From: Zychaea mexicana
Taxonomy: Eukaryota > Mucoromycota > Mucoromycetes > Mucorales > Lichtheimiaceae
Length of the DNA stretch: 64,000 bases
Direction: 5' to 3'
NCBI RefSeq assembly: GCF_025766255.1
Contig: NW_026516716.1
Location: 62,001-126,000 of the forward strand
Position numbers and translations under genes: made by a program. The notes below the pieces were generated by a model. The model was not told the DNA's origin and searched no databases. It was given only the letters and a program-made list of their open reading frames with translations. Below are positions 23,444-35,400 of this stretch, piece by piece (the first letter of the stretch is position 1; the number at the start of each line of letters is the position of its first letter).

Positions 23444-25190
23444 TCACGAAGACGACGTGGATGCAGTAGCGGCAACGGCAGCTGCAGTAGTTGTAGCAGT
23501 AGCAGTAGCAGTAGTAGTAACAGTGTTCTCTATTTGAGATTCAAGATATTTAGCACGCATAGCCGGATTAAATAAAGGCACAAGATGGGTTAGTTACCTT
23601 CTGAGGTGGAGGCACATTCAGCGCTTTTCGATTCCTGCGGCAGCGACGAAGTGGATGGTTCACCTTCAGTGGTAGTAGTTTGTTCTTCTTGTGCTCGCTT
23701 TTTCAACATTTCGAGTACCTTGAAGAAAGTTTGTACGTTAATAACCAAGACATCTGTAGTATAACACATACAAACACATACCTCAGTAGCCTCTACTGCC
23801 ACGCTTGCATCGAGATCAGCATAGCTTCTACAAAGTGGACATAGGAAACCGGGATAGCTCTGCAATAGTGGTCGGCAGCATTTGAAGTGGAAAGTGTGCG
23901 AACAGGGTGCGACAAATAAGGCTTGGAACGGCGCAATTGCATAAAGACAAATGCAGCAGTCTTCGATATGTATATTTTCGCGATCCGCCAAATCTCCCGT
24001 TGCTGTTGCTGCTGCTGTTACTCCACCAGCATTACCCATGGCTGCATCAAGTACACTGACGTTGTTTGGCGGCGTAGTCAAGTTGCGCAAAGACTGAAAC
24101 GTATTCAAGCTGAAACACGGGACATGATCATCAGTTACTCTCTCACACTTTACACTGATATAAAAAGCCCTTTCACCAACTAACTCATCGTAATGGTAGT
24201 GGTAACAGTAGTAATGATGCTACTGTCAAGAGAAGTAGCAAAATGGAACGGATAATCACCTAAACGTGTTTGTTTGATGCTGCCAGGTTCGGTTCAGTTC
24301 AAGACGCATTTTGACGGCTCGATATATCTCTATCGAGAGTGCAGTGCATGGTCTGTTTAGATCGTCGTGAACAACAGAAAGAGGGTTCAGTGCTATCTCT
24401 CACCTTCTGTTCCGCCCTGATAGTCCACGCCTAACTGGACAACGTCGCCATCCTTGAGCTGGAAGGGCCTTGACTCTTGGTTGGGTGCGCTTAACCGGAC
24501 ATGGTTGAGAAAGGTTCCAGACGACGAGCGTGTGTCGCGAATAAAGAACTATCAGATTTCAGATCAGTCAAGGGAATATGTCGATGATCACTTTGAAGCT
24601 CCCTTCTTCCTTCTTTTAATTATTGCCCGTATTTCTTTCCTTTCTGTCTTTCCCTCCAATAGTGAATCAAAATAACAGCCCTTTTGATTCTCCTCGTGCC
24701 GCGTCTCCCCCACCCCGGCTTATATTTGCTCCTACTTCCCGCGCTAATTTCCCTCCCGGTAGAAAATGGCTACACATACCTTGCCGCCTTCAGTCCATAT
24801 TTCAGCGTGACCTCGGCTTACCACCTTGCTTCTAAACGTAATCCGGTTCGGTGATAAGAATCGCTCTGTGAACCGTCCGATTTTCAGGACGGTGTCTCCC
24901 CGCACATCCCGTTCAATCACACTGAAGACGAGTGACCGTGGGGAATCCAAATGTGGAACAATGCGAATGTGTGGTGTTGGTGAATCTTCGTTTGTTTCTG
25001 AGATGCAATTCTCACTATTAGTTCTGGCACTGTCATTGTGATTGCTGCTGCTGCTGCTATTGTTGTTGTTGTTGTTGTTGTTGCTCGTTGTAACTGTTGA
25101 TGAGCGGAATGTGTTATTGTTCTCTTCAGTGGCTGTCGATGACCTTATTTGACGTGAGGTTGTTGGAGACGATAGTGCTGCTGTAAGCAT
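23444..25190 (-). CDS. FHA-RING E3 ubiquitin ligase, Dma1/CHFR-like
   Basis: Mitotic-checkpoint-type E3 ligase: the FHA domain binds phospho-threonine partners and the RING recruits E2. Six exons join in phase: 25190-24780, 24548-24404, 24329-24260, 24109-23782, 23718-23598, 23529-23444, giving 386 residues. The N-terminus is low complexity (Thr, Ser and an Asn run). The FHA domain spans about residues 75-190 with KIGRFTER, VVSRGHAEIW and RSSSGTFLNHVRL. The RING spans about residues 258-302, CCICLYAIAPFQ, then CSHTFHFKCCRPLL and CPLCRSYADL. The C-tail is a helix plus a Thr/Ala-rich end. An in-frame upstream ATG at 25295 would add a hydrophobic stretch; I prefer the ATG at 25190 because the extension looks like leader sequence. 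Confidence 0.9.
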
Positions 25191-27109
25191 AATAGTGTTG
25201 TTGTGTTGATCCCAATCAGAGATGTGAGGAAGCGAAGAAGAGAGAGTAAAAAAAAACAAAGACCAAAAAAGAAAGTATGTGTGCCGACGAAGCAAAAGGG
25301 GGGAGGGACAACCCGCTCACCCACATTTTCTTTTTGCTCTCTTGAGTTTGATTTCTTCCTCTTTCTCTCTTTCTCTCGCTTGCTGTTCTTTGAGTGCGTC
25401 AATTTTTTTATTTAAGCATTGTGCCGGGTGGTGCATGCAAAAGTTCTATTTCACTTTCTGTAACTAGGTGACGTTACGACTTTCTTGAATCAGCCATGGC
25501 AGGACAAACCCCATTCATGCATCATCATCCTTTTGTCTTATCGCTGATATTATGTGGCCCTGGAATTGTCGGGTGCCTTTTCGCCTTTTTGGCTCAGCAG
25601 CTGCTGGATGCTGGATCCGCAGGACGGAGTTGTGCTTGCTTTGATTGCTAAGGAACCCAAACAAAACGCCGTCCCTTGGAGCATGCCATCACATTGTATG
25701 TATCATTATTTTGTTTAATTATCATCGTACTCTATACATGATATAATGGTACACAGTCGCCTCCTCTTTCTGGATTGTTCTAGTGCACAAGGCCATACAA
25801 TGCTGGATGTGTACGATATGTATGTTTTAGAAAAAGTCTGCTCCGCTCTACCATCGTCATTGCTACTGCTGGCACCGAAAGCCTTTTTGTACCACCATAT
25901 CAGCAGCAACAACAGCAACGTCAGATTTTCTATTCTTGTATTACCACCAATCTTGTTGATCGCTCAGCAGCGGCGAGAAGAATAACATTTCTGCAGGAGA
26001 TGAAGATGATGATATATATATATATGTATACATATAACCAATGATAGACGCTGCATGTTAAGAACAAAGTTAATATCATGATACTGCTTCACACTATTGC
26101 AGCTGATAGGCAGCAGTAACAAGCAGATTGACTACTAATACTATGACGACAACAATCTCATAACGTGCTGTATGATATGTTCCTTAGCGACCACGAGGAC
26201 GTAGACACGACAATGACATCTTGTTTAATATCTATCTTACCATGCTAATCTGGTCGCATGCCAAATAGCAACCCGTTCTTCCTATTTTTCCCGCCAAACA
26301 TCGGGTTAAAATTACATGGTATGTGTTGATGTTGTTGCTGCTACATATACTCCTGCTAACATGTTAGTGATGCTCCCTCTTCTGTTTTGCTCCTCCGCCA
26401 GCGGATTCCCACAAGCCAACATAAAAGCGCCATTGGTACGATGATAAAACCTGGTAGACAGCACCGAAAGCAACAATCCAGTATTCGCTCCCTTTCACTA
26501 GGTACAAGACCAACCTAACTGAAGAAGGTAAAAGCGGGCCGTTATTAAGACAGACCTATATAAAGAGAGAGTTTAGAACCATTTCGAACAAAGAATTAAA
26601 CGCATTTATCAAGAGAATACAGCCAAATGGAAAAGAAGTAGCTAAGATATATGACTTCAATGAAACTTTTCGTATACAATTGAATCAATAACAATGTCAA
26701 ACTATATCTGAGCCTCTCTCATACTTGCTCTCCGTTTATTTTGTTGTCACTCGTATTATTATGTATGTAAACTTTTTCAGCTTTGAGTTATTATGCCCAT
26801 TAAAAGAAAACTTCGCTGATCCTTGCCGTTACTAATAGGTTGTTGTATCTTTATATCGATAGTTGACCATTATTGTCCGACTGATGGATTGACGCCAACA
26901 AACAAAAGGCAGGATACAGCACCTGACGATACGTACTCAAAAGTTATACACTTGAGAGTTATTCAACTCTGCTCCTTTGCATAAAATTACTATTGTACTT
27001 GTTAACGCGTGAAAATTCGTTCACGAAGAGCGGCACACGAAAAACCCCAAACGCGAATTTCTGGATATTTTTCTTTCTTCCTTTTTTCTTTTTTACTCAA
27101 GCATAAATC
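25191..27109. other. Spacer between two promoters, with a cell-cycle box before FEN1
   Basis: Divergent region between the FHA-RING gene and FEN1. No gene supported over about 1.9 kb. A short AT run lies at about 26011-26025. Next to FEN1 lies ACGCGT at 27005-27010. Confidence 0.4.
27005..27010 (+). promoter_or_regulatory. MCB (MluI cell-cycle box) ACGCGT upstream of FEN1
   Basis: ACGCGT about 100 bp before the FEN1 start, with ACGCGAA at about 27050. MBF/SBF-type factors bind this hexamer in front of S-phase genes in other fungi; function here is inferred. Confidence 0.5.
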
Positions 27110-28720
27110 ATGGGTATTCACGGCCTCACCAAACTCATTTCAGAACATGCACCTAGCGCGATTAAGAGTAATGAAATCGCAAGCTATTTTGGTCGTAAAG
27201 TTGCCATTGACGCGTCCATGAGCATTTACCAGTTTATGATTGCTGTACGACAACAAGACGGACAAATGCTTACCAACGACGCGGGCGAAACAACAAGGTA
27301 AAACAATGTATAGATCAATTATGGATCTGATCAAACGCTCGATTGAAAAAAAAGCAAACTTTTAGAATATAATACAACTTCTCTTATAGTCATCTCATGG
27401 GCATGTTCTATCGAACAGTTCGAATGGTAGAAAACGGTATCAAGCCTGTATATGTGTTTGATGGTCGACCGCCAACCTTGAAGTCAGGCGAGGTAAGTAA
27501 GAAGACATGATCTACTACCCAACAACTGGTCACCAGCATCAATATAATTTTCAGCAATGCTATATATACATATATAAGCTAATAACATGGTCTATACATG
27601 TGTTTATAGCTTGCAAAACGTAAAGCGCGTAAAGAAGAAGCTCAGGCTAACTTGGAAGAAGCCAATGAAGTCGGTATGTTAATTAAATTGACTAACCCGC
27701 TCCTTTGAGACATGCTCGACGAGAATTCTCAAACAACATTTTTTTTTCCAAAATCTATCCAGGTACTAGTGAAGAAGTAGCTCGATACACCAAGCGTACT
27801 GTCCGAGTTACACAAGAGCACAACGACGAATGCAAACGGTTATTGAAATTGATGGGTATTCCATACGTCGAAGCTCCTTGCGAAGCCGAAGCACAATGCG
27901 CCGAACTGGCCAAGGAAGGACTTGTCTATGCTGCAGCATCTGAAGATATGGATACATTGACGTTTGGCGCACCTACTCTACTTCGTCATTTGACCTTTTC
28001 TGAACAACGCAAAATGCCCATTGATGAGATCCACTTGGACAAAACGTTAGAAGGATTGGATATGGATACAAAGCAATTCACCGACCTGTGTATCCTGCTT
28101 GGCTGTGATTATGTCGATAGTATCAAAGGTGTAGGCCCTTCGCGCGCCTTTTCGTTGATCAAGGAGCACAAGGCGATCGAGGAAGCCTTAGAGCATCTAC
28201 CCGAAAAATTGCGCGAAAATGTGCCTGATGATTGGAAGTTTGGGGATGCTCGTGAATTGTTCTTGAAACCAGACGTACGACCGGCAAAGACAATTGAGCT
28301 CAAGTGGGAAGCGCCTGATGTGGAGAGCGTAGTTGATTTTATGGTTAAAGAGAAGGGATTCAGGTAACAAAGGGCAGCTGCAAGAAAGTTGATTTCACCT
28401 TCAAGTGAAGTGGAATGATGATAGCTGACATATCTCCCCCCTTTCTCCATGTTTTTAGTGAGGACAGAATCCGTAAATCCTGCGAAAAGTTAACCAAGAA
28501 TGTAAAATCAGCAACTCAGAGCCGAATGAGCGACTTTTTCAAATCTAAGCCAACATCAGCACCAGCAAAGCCCAAAGCCGGCAAGCGAGAAACAGAGGTA
28601 AGGATTCTTTATATAATGAAAGCAGTCATCTATGTATGTATTACGGTTGCTAATCTCATTTTTTGCAAATAGAGCAAAGCTAAAGGAAACGATAATAAGA
28701 AGAGAAAAACCCGCAAGTAA
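27110..28720 (+). CDS. FEN1: Flap endonuclease 1
   Basis: Structure-specific nuclease that removes 5' flaps in Okazaki fragment maturation and long-patch repair, in the nucleus with PCNA. Exons 27110-27297, 27390-27492, 27610-27673, 27763-28363, 28459-28597 and 28673-28720 join in phase to 380 residues, the same as the animal enzyme. The N-terminal [20 protein letters not shown] (catalytic Asp) and VFDGRPP (Asp) mark the XPG-N domain. [11 protein letters not shown] and [11 protein letters not shown] give the acidic XPG-I cluster, [18 protein letters not shown] the last Asp pair and H3TH motif. QSRMSDFF is the PCNA-interacting box, and the tail is Lys/Arg-rich. Confidence 0.98.
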
Positions 28721-29081
28721 ATAACTATCAAAAGCCTGTCGCTGTAACAGCAACAAAATGATAACATAATACATCTTCTGTGCATAACTTGTTATTTTCA
28801 CACTACCTTTCAATAAATGTTTTCGCATGCATATCATTAAACTTAAGCTCCTGCGTTTCACTGATGTAGTAACATTGGGAGCAATTGTTTCTTACTTATA
28901 CTAAAGCGTATCTCACTAAAAGTTTTTCCAAATTACGGGGCAGCTAAAATGGTTTGTTAATAGTGGCAGTTGAAAACTTATTTGCTGGATAAGAAACTCG
29001 TGCGGGGCAATCAACGACACGAACCAACAACGACAACGCTTTTGAAGCAACCAATCCAATCTTTTACTATTCTCTCATCTA

Positions 29082-30143
29082 ATGCAGAACCACCAGCTCT
29101 TGACTCCAAAAGAGAAACAAGTTCTCGATTCTCAACGTGAAATCGACTGGCTTAAGCGACAAATTCAACAATATGAACAAAAGTTGGATTCGTCGCCAGA
29201 CCTTGAATCCATGTTATCGTTAAAGCCCAGCGAAGAAGACAACACGATTGAATCGCACAAGGAGACCATTGATGAATTACGCGAAAAGCTCGACGTCATG
29301 ACACAGTTTAATTTGAGCAAAGACAGTCTTACGAATGCCGTTGACGCTTCCCATAATGTGCTGAGATCACTGTACCGCGGCTTGGTCGATCACGATTCAT
29401 TTGAACGCAGGTACGAGATTTAGTTTAGGATCACAAGTTGCGCGCTAAATAGGAGCAAGACGCGACATATTCAGTCACTCGCTCGCTTTTCTGATATCTT
29501 TTAATCTTTGAAATCTGGTTTATGTATTGATAGCCGAGCTGTTAAGGTCAAGATTGATGAACGCGACGAACTCACAAGTTTGTTCCTGACTGGGTACGAA
29601 CAGCTGCGCAAAGCAAAGAATGAACTAGCGCTAACGCAAGCGAAAATCATCGGTAATATAAATGTGTAGTTCCTCAATGGTAAAAGGATCAATATGAAAC
29701 GCTAAACACACATTTATAGATTGTCACCAAGAAAACCGAGAGTTAATGCAAACTCTTCGCGATTTAAAAGAACAAGCTATGCAGGAAATGGAACAACTGG
29801 AACAATCAGAAGAAGGTGCTATCCTTGCCTCACAAGTGACTGATCATACAGAACGGTAAAATCTATTCACGTAATTGAGCGAGATAATGTTTGGCTTTAT
29901 ATTTTTATACTTAAGTAAAACATGATGTGTATTTAGGCTTAGCGATTACCGCCATCGATTAGAGATTGCACGAAATGTACTCATGGTATGGAGGAGAATT
30001 AGTTATTGTACATTTCAACTCGATTGAAAACTCACATTAATTATAATATATAGGGCATAATTCTGGAAAGTGGAATTGATTGGGTGAACAACGATTATTA
30101 TCTGCAAGTCATGCAAGATATTGGCGATGAAGCTGACGACTAA
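29082..30143 (+). CDS. Coiled-coil protein, probable kinetochore CENP-H homologue
   Basis: If the call holds, it is a subunit of the inner kinetochore (CCAN). Exons 29082-29410, 29534-29652, 29720-29855, 29937-29985 and 30054-30143 join in phase to 240 residues, close to animal CENP-H length. Most of the chain is coiled coil (EIDWLKRQIQQYEQKL, ETIDELREKLDVM, ENRELMQTLRDLKEQAM). The C-terminal block EIARNVLMGIILESGIDWVN then NDYYLQVMQDIG resembles the CENP-H C-terminal pattern of a hydrophobic helix, SxxxW and a short acidic helix. The assignment rests on that pattern and the overall layout; other coiled-coil families remain possible. Confidence 0.55.
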
Positions 30144-30342
30144 TTACTCCCTATTCCTATATCACATCCATCTTTGTACATACTACATTCACTTCATATT
30201 CGTTGCATTTCTCTGCCTCTGATTTCTCTTGTTTATTTGTCATATTGGCCCACTATAGTTCATATTACAGAATATGATATAAACGTCACTGCAGTTAGAT
30301 AATCATATTTCGTCATATAGAAGAACAACCACAATTCATTTG

Positions 30343-31997
30343 TTATGCTGGCGGTAAGAATGCAGCAAACAATATGATACCAACGAGACCGTAAAGCACA
30401 TAATAAGAAAGCACGGCATTAGCGATCCTCCGTTGCATTAATTTGCTCGATTTTGCAAACCCGTCCATCCATAATTGTGCTGTGAACCAATAAAGCGGAG
30501 GTAATGACGTAAAGAACCGGATAATGACTTGAACATGCATACAAGTGGTGGCATAAAGAAGCAAGAAGCCCCACAAATACACAAAGGGTGCCGCACGACG
30601 ACTTGTATATCCCATCGTAGGTTCTTTTGCCGTATCTGCAATACAGCTTTAGTTGTTAAAGACCCCCTCTTTGATCATATTTTGACATAATCCAAACAAA
30701 AGAACAAAAGTATCCAAACCTTTTGATGAACGGAAGCCCAATGACCTGAACCATAGCCAATCGTACTGAGCATACCTCCACATACCAGCAACTGTCAATG
30801 AAATTATTGGAAGCGCAAGGAAAAAGTTTGGAATTTGCTTCACTTCATAGTATGCAAGAAAGCCGTTGTTCCTATAGATCAAATCAAGAATTTAATAAGA
30901 TAGGTACATTGTACCAATTCAAACAAGGCATGTCCTTCTTCAGCAATTTTTACCAGTATTCTTTTTGAACGAAGCTGTAGAGCATAGGGATGGTTTGATC
31001 ACACCATGGTCTTCCAGGACAAAATTGCTGATAACCATTGTACTGGACTGCAATATATCCAGTCAATGTTATCATTGTGTATAAAGCAGCACGAATCAGA
31101 CCTGTAACCATGGAACACTAAATTTCTCGAAGGTCATTAGTACTAAACTTCTCGCAAAAGAGAGCAAGAATTAAAGAATAACCTTTCCGAGTCGACGAAC
31201 GACTAAGTCATAGATGAAAAAACCCGAATAGATCATTGCGTTGGATCGGATCGAGGATGCCAAACCCCAAACGATGCAAGCAGCCAGATATCGACCTTGT
31301 GAGTACCACAGCATTCCGGTAAAACTGAGCAAGGCAAATGGCGACTCTGTATATACGGAAGACATGAACATGGCTGGTGGCGAGAGGCAAAAGGCGATTG
31401 CCGATACAGTGGCCAGAACTGGATGTCCAGGAAACACCGAGCGTGTCAATCTTGATTAATTCATGCAACTTTTTTTAGCATTTTTTGTTTATATGATGAT
31501 TTAATTGTGATCCTTCCCCCTCCCCTCTTTTTGTGCATTACTTGAAGAGCGATCCTGCTGCCAGAACAAACGATACGTTGGCAATCAGTGCGCCTGCCAA
31601 TACTATCGTATGCTGTTCACCAAGGGAGGTCTGAATAGGTGATAACACTAATTTATATATTGTTAACATCTCTATATGCGCAAAAGAAGAAACGAGTTGA
31701 TACAATAACCAATTGAGGCGTACCTGTCTGTGATAGGAACCGTGCTGCCAAAGGTAAGCCTGGAAAAAACGCGTGTTCTTGCTCAAACACATAGCCATGG
31801 CGCGCAATATGCACAAAGTAAAGAGCATCCCATCGCAAGAAGACATTGATGCAACGTTGGATCAAGGATGAAGACCCGAGTTGAATGTCGGCAGAAGAAT
31901 CATAGGTTCCCGTCACCAAATAAGACAGAATGGCAATGCCGATCGTTGTTAAACGTGTTGCGATGGCGAATGCATAAACATGCTTCAGCGTTTTCAT
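30343..31997 (-). CDS. GPI18: GPI mannosyltransferase 2 (PIG-V/Gpi18)
   Basis: ER membrane enzyme adding the second mannose to the GPI anchor precursor from dolichol-phosphate-mannose. Six exons join in phase: 31997-31724, 31647-31542, 31450-31183, 31117-30954, 30871-30720, 30635-30343, giving 418 residues, near the usual 430-490. Recognised from FLRWDALYFVHIARHGY followed by EHAFFPGLPL, FCLSPPAMFMSSVYTESPFA, SSIRSNAMIYSGFF, YCPGRPWC-like QFCPGRPWC and NNGFLAYYEVKQIPNFFLA, with hydrophobic segments throughout. The start at 31997 matches the family better than an upstream in-frame ATG at 32090. Confidence 0.93.
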
Positions 31998-32497
31998 AAC
32001 CCAAAAAATGTAGTGAACAACGAACAACCTTGAATTTGTGCTAGCAGGGAGGAACACGAAAAAGGTATATATCACCAGCCAATAAAACACGAGCCACTTG
32101 TCTCTCTATGTGAACTATATTGCCCCCATTTAACTGTTCATAGTCATACCATACATGCCACCAAGGTGAGACAGTTTCTTGTTTTAAGAGACAATTAAAA
32201 GGTCTCAGCTTCCAAGAAAAGGAGTAATACTATCAATAAAGCAGGAACGATACATATTAGATAGTGAGCAAAACGCTATTTACAGTGGCATTTTATTCCC
32301 TTGAGAATTTATGTGTATAAAAAAATTCGTTGTAGGTGGTGAAAAAGTAACAATAATTAGGATTACGTACACAGGTATAATATGTATAGGAAATTGAGTA
32401 GATAAGTATATAACGTATATGAAAAAGAGTGGAAAAAGAGGAAATGTACACAAAATAAGAATTGAAAAAAACAGATCATTTAGAGATAGGGTGGCTG

Positions 32498-35400
32498 CTA
32501 ATGATTTCTCCGTTGCTGTTGCTGTTGCTGCTGTTGTTGAATATTATTGATCTGTTGCATATCCATTGCTATATCAAACGATAATCGAGAGCTGGGTGAT
32601 AAGGGGAAATACTGACTGGATGGTGTCCACATATCTCCTAAATCGCCTTGGTGATGGTCGCGGAGTAACATGTCACTGCTGTCATTAACAATGTCATCTT
32701 GTACAGAAGGTCCGTTGTGATAGTACATTGCTGATAAGTTATCGTCTTCAGGATAGTAATGATGAGACGATCGACGTCTGGGAGAAATCGCGCTTGACGT
32801 ATTATCCGTGTGAGTAGTGGCTCTAGGTGTTGCTGAACATGCACTGGTGATGCTAGATGCATTCATGGAAATAGTGGCCCGTACTGCGCCGAACGTTGCA
32901 AGTGGATCAACCACCTGATTATGTGTGGGGAGTTCAGAGTTTTGTAATGGTTCCTGTTGGTAGTACGTGCTTGGTGATCGTGTCGTCTCGTATGTCGTTG
33001 TATTTATGGGTGCTTGGGATTCCGTTCCATTGTTGTTTTCATTCTTATTGGTAGCGCTATTACCACTATCTACAGGGCCGGCGAACCAACTAATCCACCG
33101 ATCAAGTGCTACTTGGTCGTAGACCTGGAACATGAAGATGACATTATCTTCGGTCAAAACTCGAAACAGATACCGATCAACAGCTGTTGAGAGAGCTTCG
33201 CAGGCCAAATAATGATGCACTTCAGCTTTTGTACTCGTTTTCTATATGCAACAATAAAAAAGTTAGGACAATCAAATGTTCTACCATTACAAGCAGGAAG
33301 ATGTATACTCACGTTCATAAGGACGAAAAACCGTTTCAATGGTACAACAACTACGCGTTTGAGTTCCCAGATCGTCATGTAATTGAACCGGCCGACTTTT
33401 TTCACAGGCAAAACACCTTCATGTGCTTGCACACTAAAGTCAAGCAGATTCCTGGCTGCCAAATTGTCGCTTCCGCCATGACTAGAATCTGACGTGTCTT
33501 CAAAATGTGCAGGTGCTGACAAGGACTCCTCTCCGCTGCCATTGCCGTTTTTTCGATAGCGTCGACTAAAGAATCGAAATTTGTCGCGGTATTTGGCGAC
33601 CAAGAACTGGATAATAATCACGAGTTTGGGAGTGAATATAACAACGAGTGTAAACGTCGCACCAAGCAAAAGCGCCGATAATTTGAGATAGATTGCTGTC
33701 AAAAAGTTTTCGTCGGGCATGAAAAAACTGGGTGTTGCAAGACATGCTGCAAGGATAGTGTTGCTGTTGTTGTTACATGAGTTAAAGCGAGTAATTAGGG
33801 AAAAAACTTGATTAGTATAAATGTCATTTTTACTATACTTGTATCAGATCTATACTCCATTTGCTGAATCTATTATTCTTTTTTCTCCTAACTTACTAGC
33901 TGACATAGGCGATTTGATTTGCTTCGGCCCATTTACCGCGAACATTGCGCGTCTTCCAAGCGAGCAGCGCAGCACACAATATGAGGATGGCACACCAAAT
34001 AAGAGCAACAAGTTCGGCAGCGTTTAAATGGATCCAATCACCTTTCGCACCCGGGTATACACATAACCAGCAGTAACTCATACTGGTACCAATCGTCAAA
34101 TCCACAACTTGCACGGGGTACACTGCGTGCCATACAATAAATGGAATAAATGCAATTGCCCCAAAAATAGCCACAATCCGCATTAAATAGAACGATTTGA
34201 GTCGGGAGGTTCGTACTGTAAACACGTTCTGAAATCTGTTGACAGTGTAGATGTCATTAGAGGATCATGGTTTGAAAGCGTAATAAAAGTGCTATTTGAT
34301 GCAAAATTCTTTTGTTTTTGTACTTACATGCGATAGATTCTGTATATTTCATGGCCAAACACATACAGTTATATCGTCGATTTTCGAATTCAGCAGTTAT
34401 AATGAGCATAATGCATACCTTGAAAGAGCAAGTGGAAAAGGGAAATAGTATCCTTACCTGTAATTTTTCGCAATAATACTACCGATAACAAGCACAAATG
34501 CACCTGTAATAAGGAATTTACGGGATATACATGTTGCTGCGTTGGGCTTGTCAATATACAGTGTGGCACCAATGTATCCCATCATAAGTCCGATGAGTTG
34601 AAGGCAGCAGAATGTAGGGCTGGATACGGTAATGGATTTAAGGTCCCGGAACAAGATGATCAATATCATCATGACGATACAACATAAAAGACCAAGGGCA
34701 CTGATGGCCATGATGATAATACCGCCTGCATTGTCACTCGTGGGATTGAGAGCTTAATTTTATCAAATAGATGAGTAATCTTCTTCTAGTTGGCTTTAAA
34801 AAAAGCTTATCTTCGAAATGAAGCTGTTGCTGTTTTCATTTTCTTACCATATTTCGCTACTATGTCCACTGGATGTGTAGTAGTATGTCCAAGATAGATG
34901 ATTGTGGTGTTGTCCATAAACTCAAAATAACCATCTTTTAGCGTTGCATAGGTGACAACTTGACCGTCGACCATGTATTGTAGACCAAAGTATCTGTGTT
35001 AATATAAAAGGGGTCGGTGAGAAAATTTTGATCGGCTGTGTGTCGTGTATTGTGTACATAGAACAACGCAGCACTTCGTGCGACATGCAATAAGGCTAGA
35101 ACAGGGAAGAACAAGAGGATGATGTGGCACGTGGTGCATGTTCATTTTAGATCGGGAAATGCAACCTACCCAGTGGCAAGATCACCTTTAAAACATTGGA
35201 TCCAATTTTTACATGTTACGACATAAAATTATAGATGAGAATGCAAGAGAAAAGTATACGTTAAGAAGCACTTTTTTGTCACATATTACATACCAGTATC
35301 TGTGAAATCCATATGGCCTACAAAAGGAACAAAAGAAAAAAGTTTGGAGTTATTTCAAAAACCTGTGTAACTATGCCACCGCTCGTGTGTATATGGTATA

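Noticed and set aside
24744..25295. Upstream ATG at 25295 giving the FHA-RING protein a hydrophobic leader
   Set aside because: In frame, but the extension is pyrimidine-tract translation; nuclear/cytosolic FHA-RING ligases have no signal peptide.
31653..32090. Upstream ATG at 32090 for PIG-V
   Set aside because: Would add about 31 residues not seen in the family; the ATG at 31997 matches the usual first helix.
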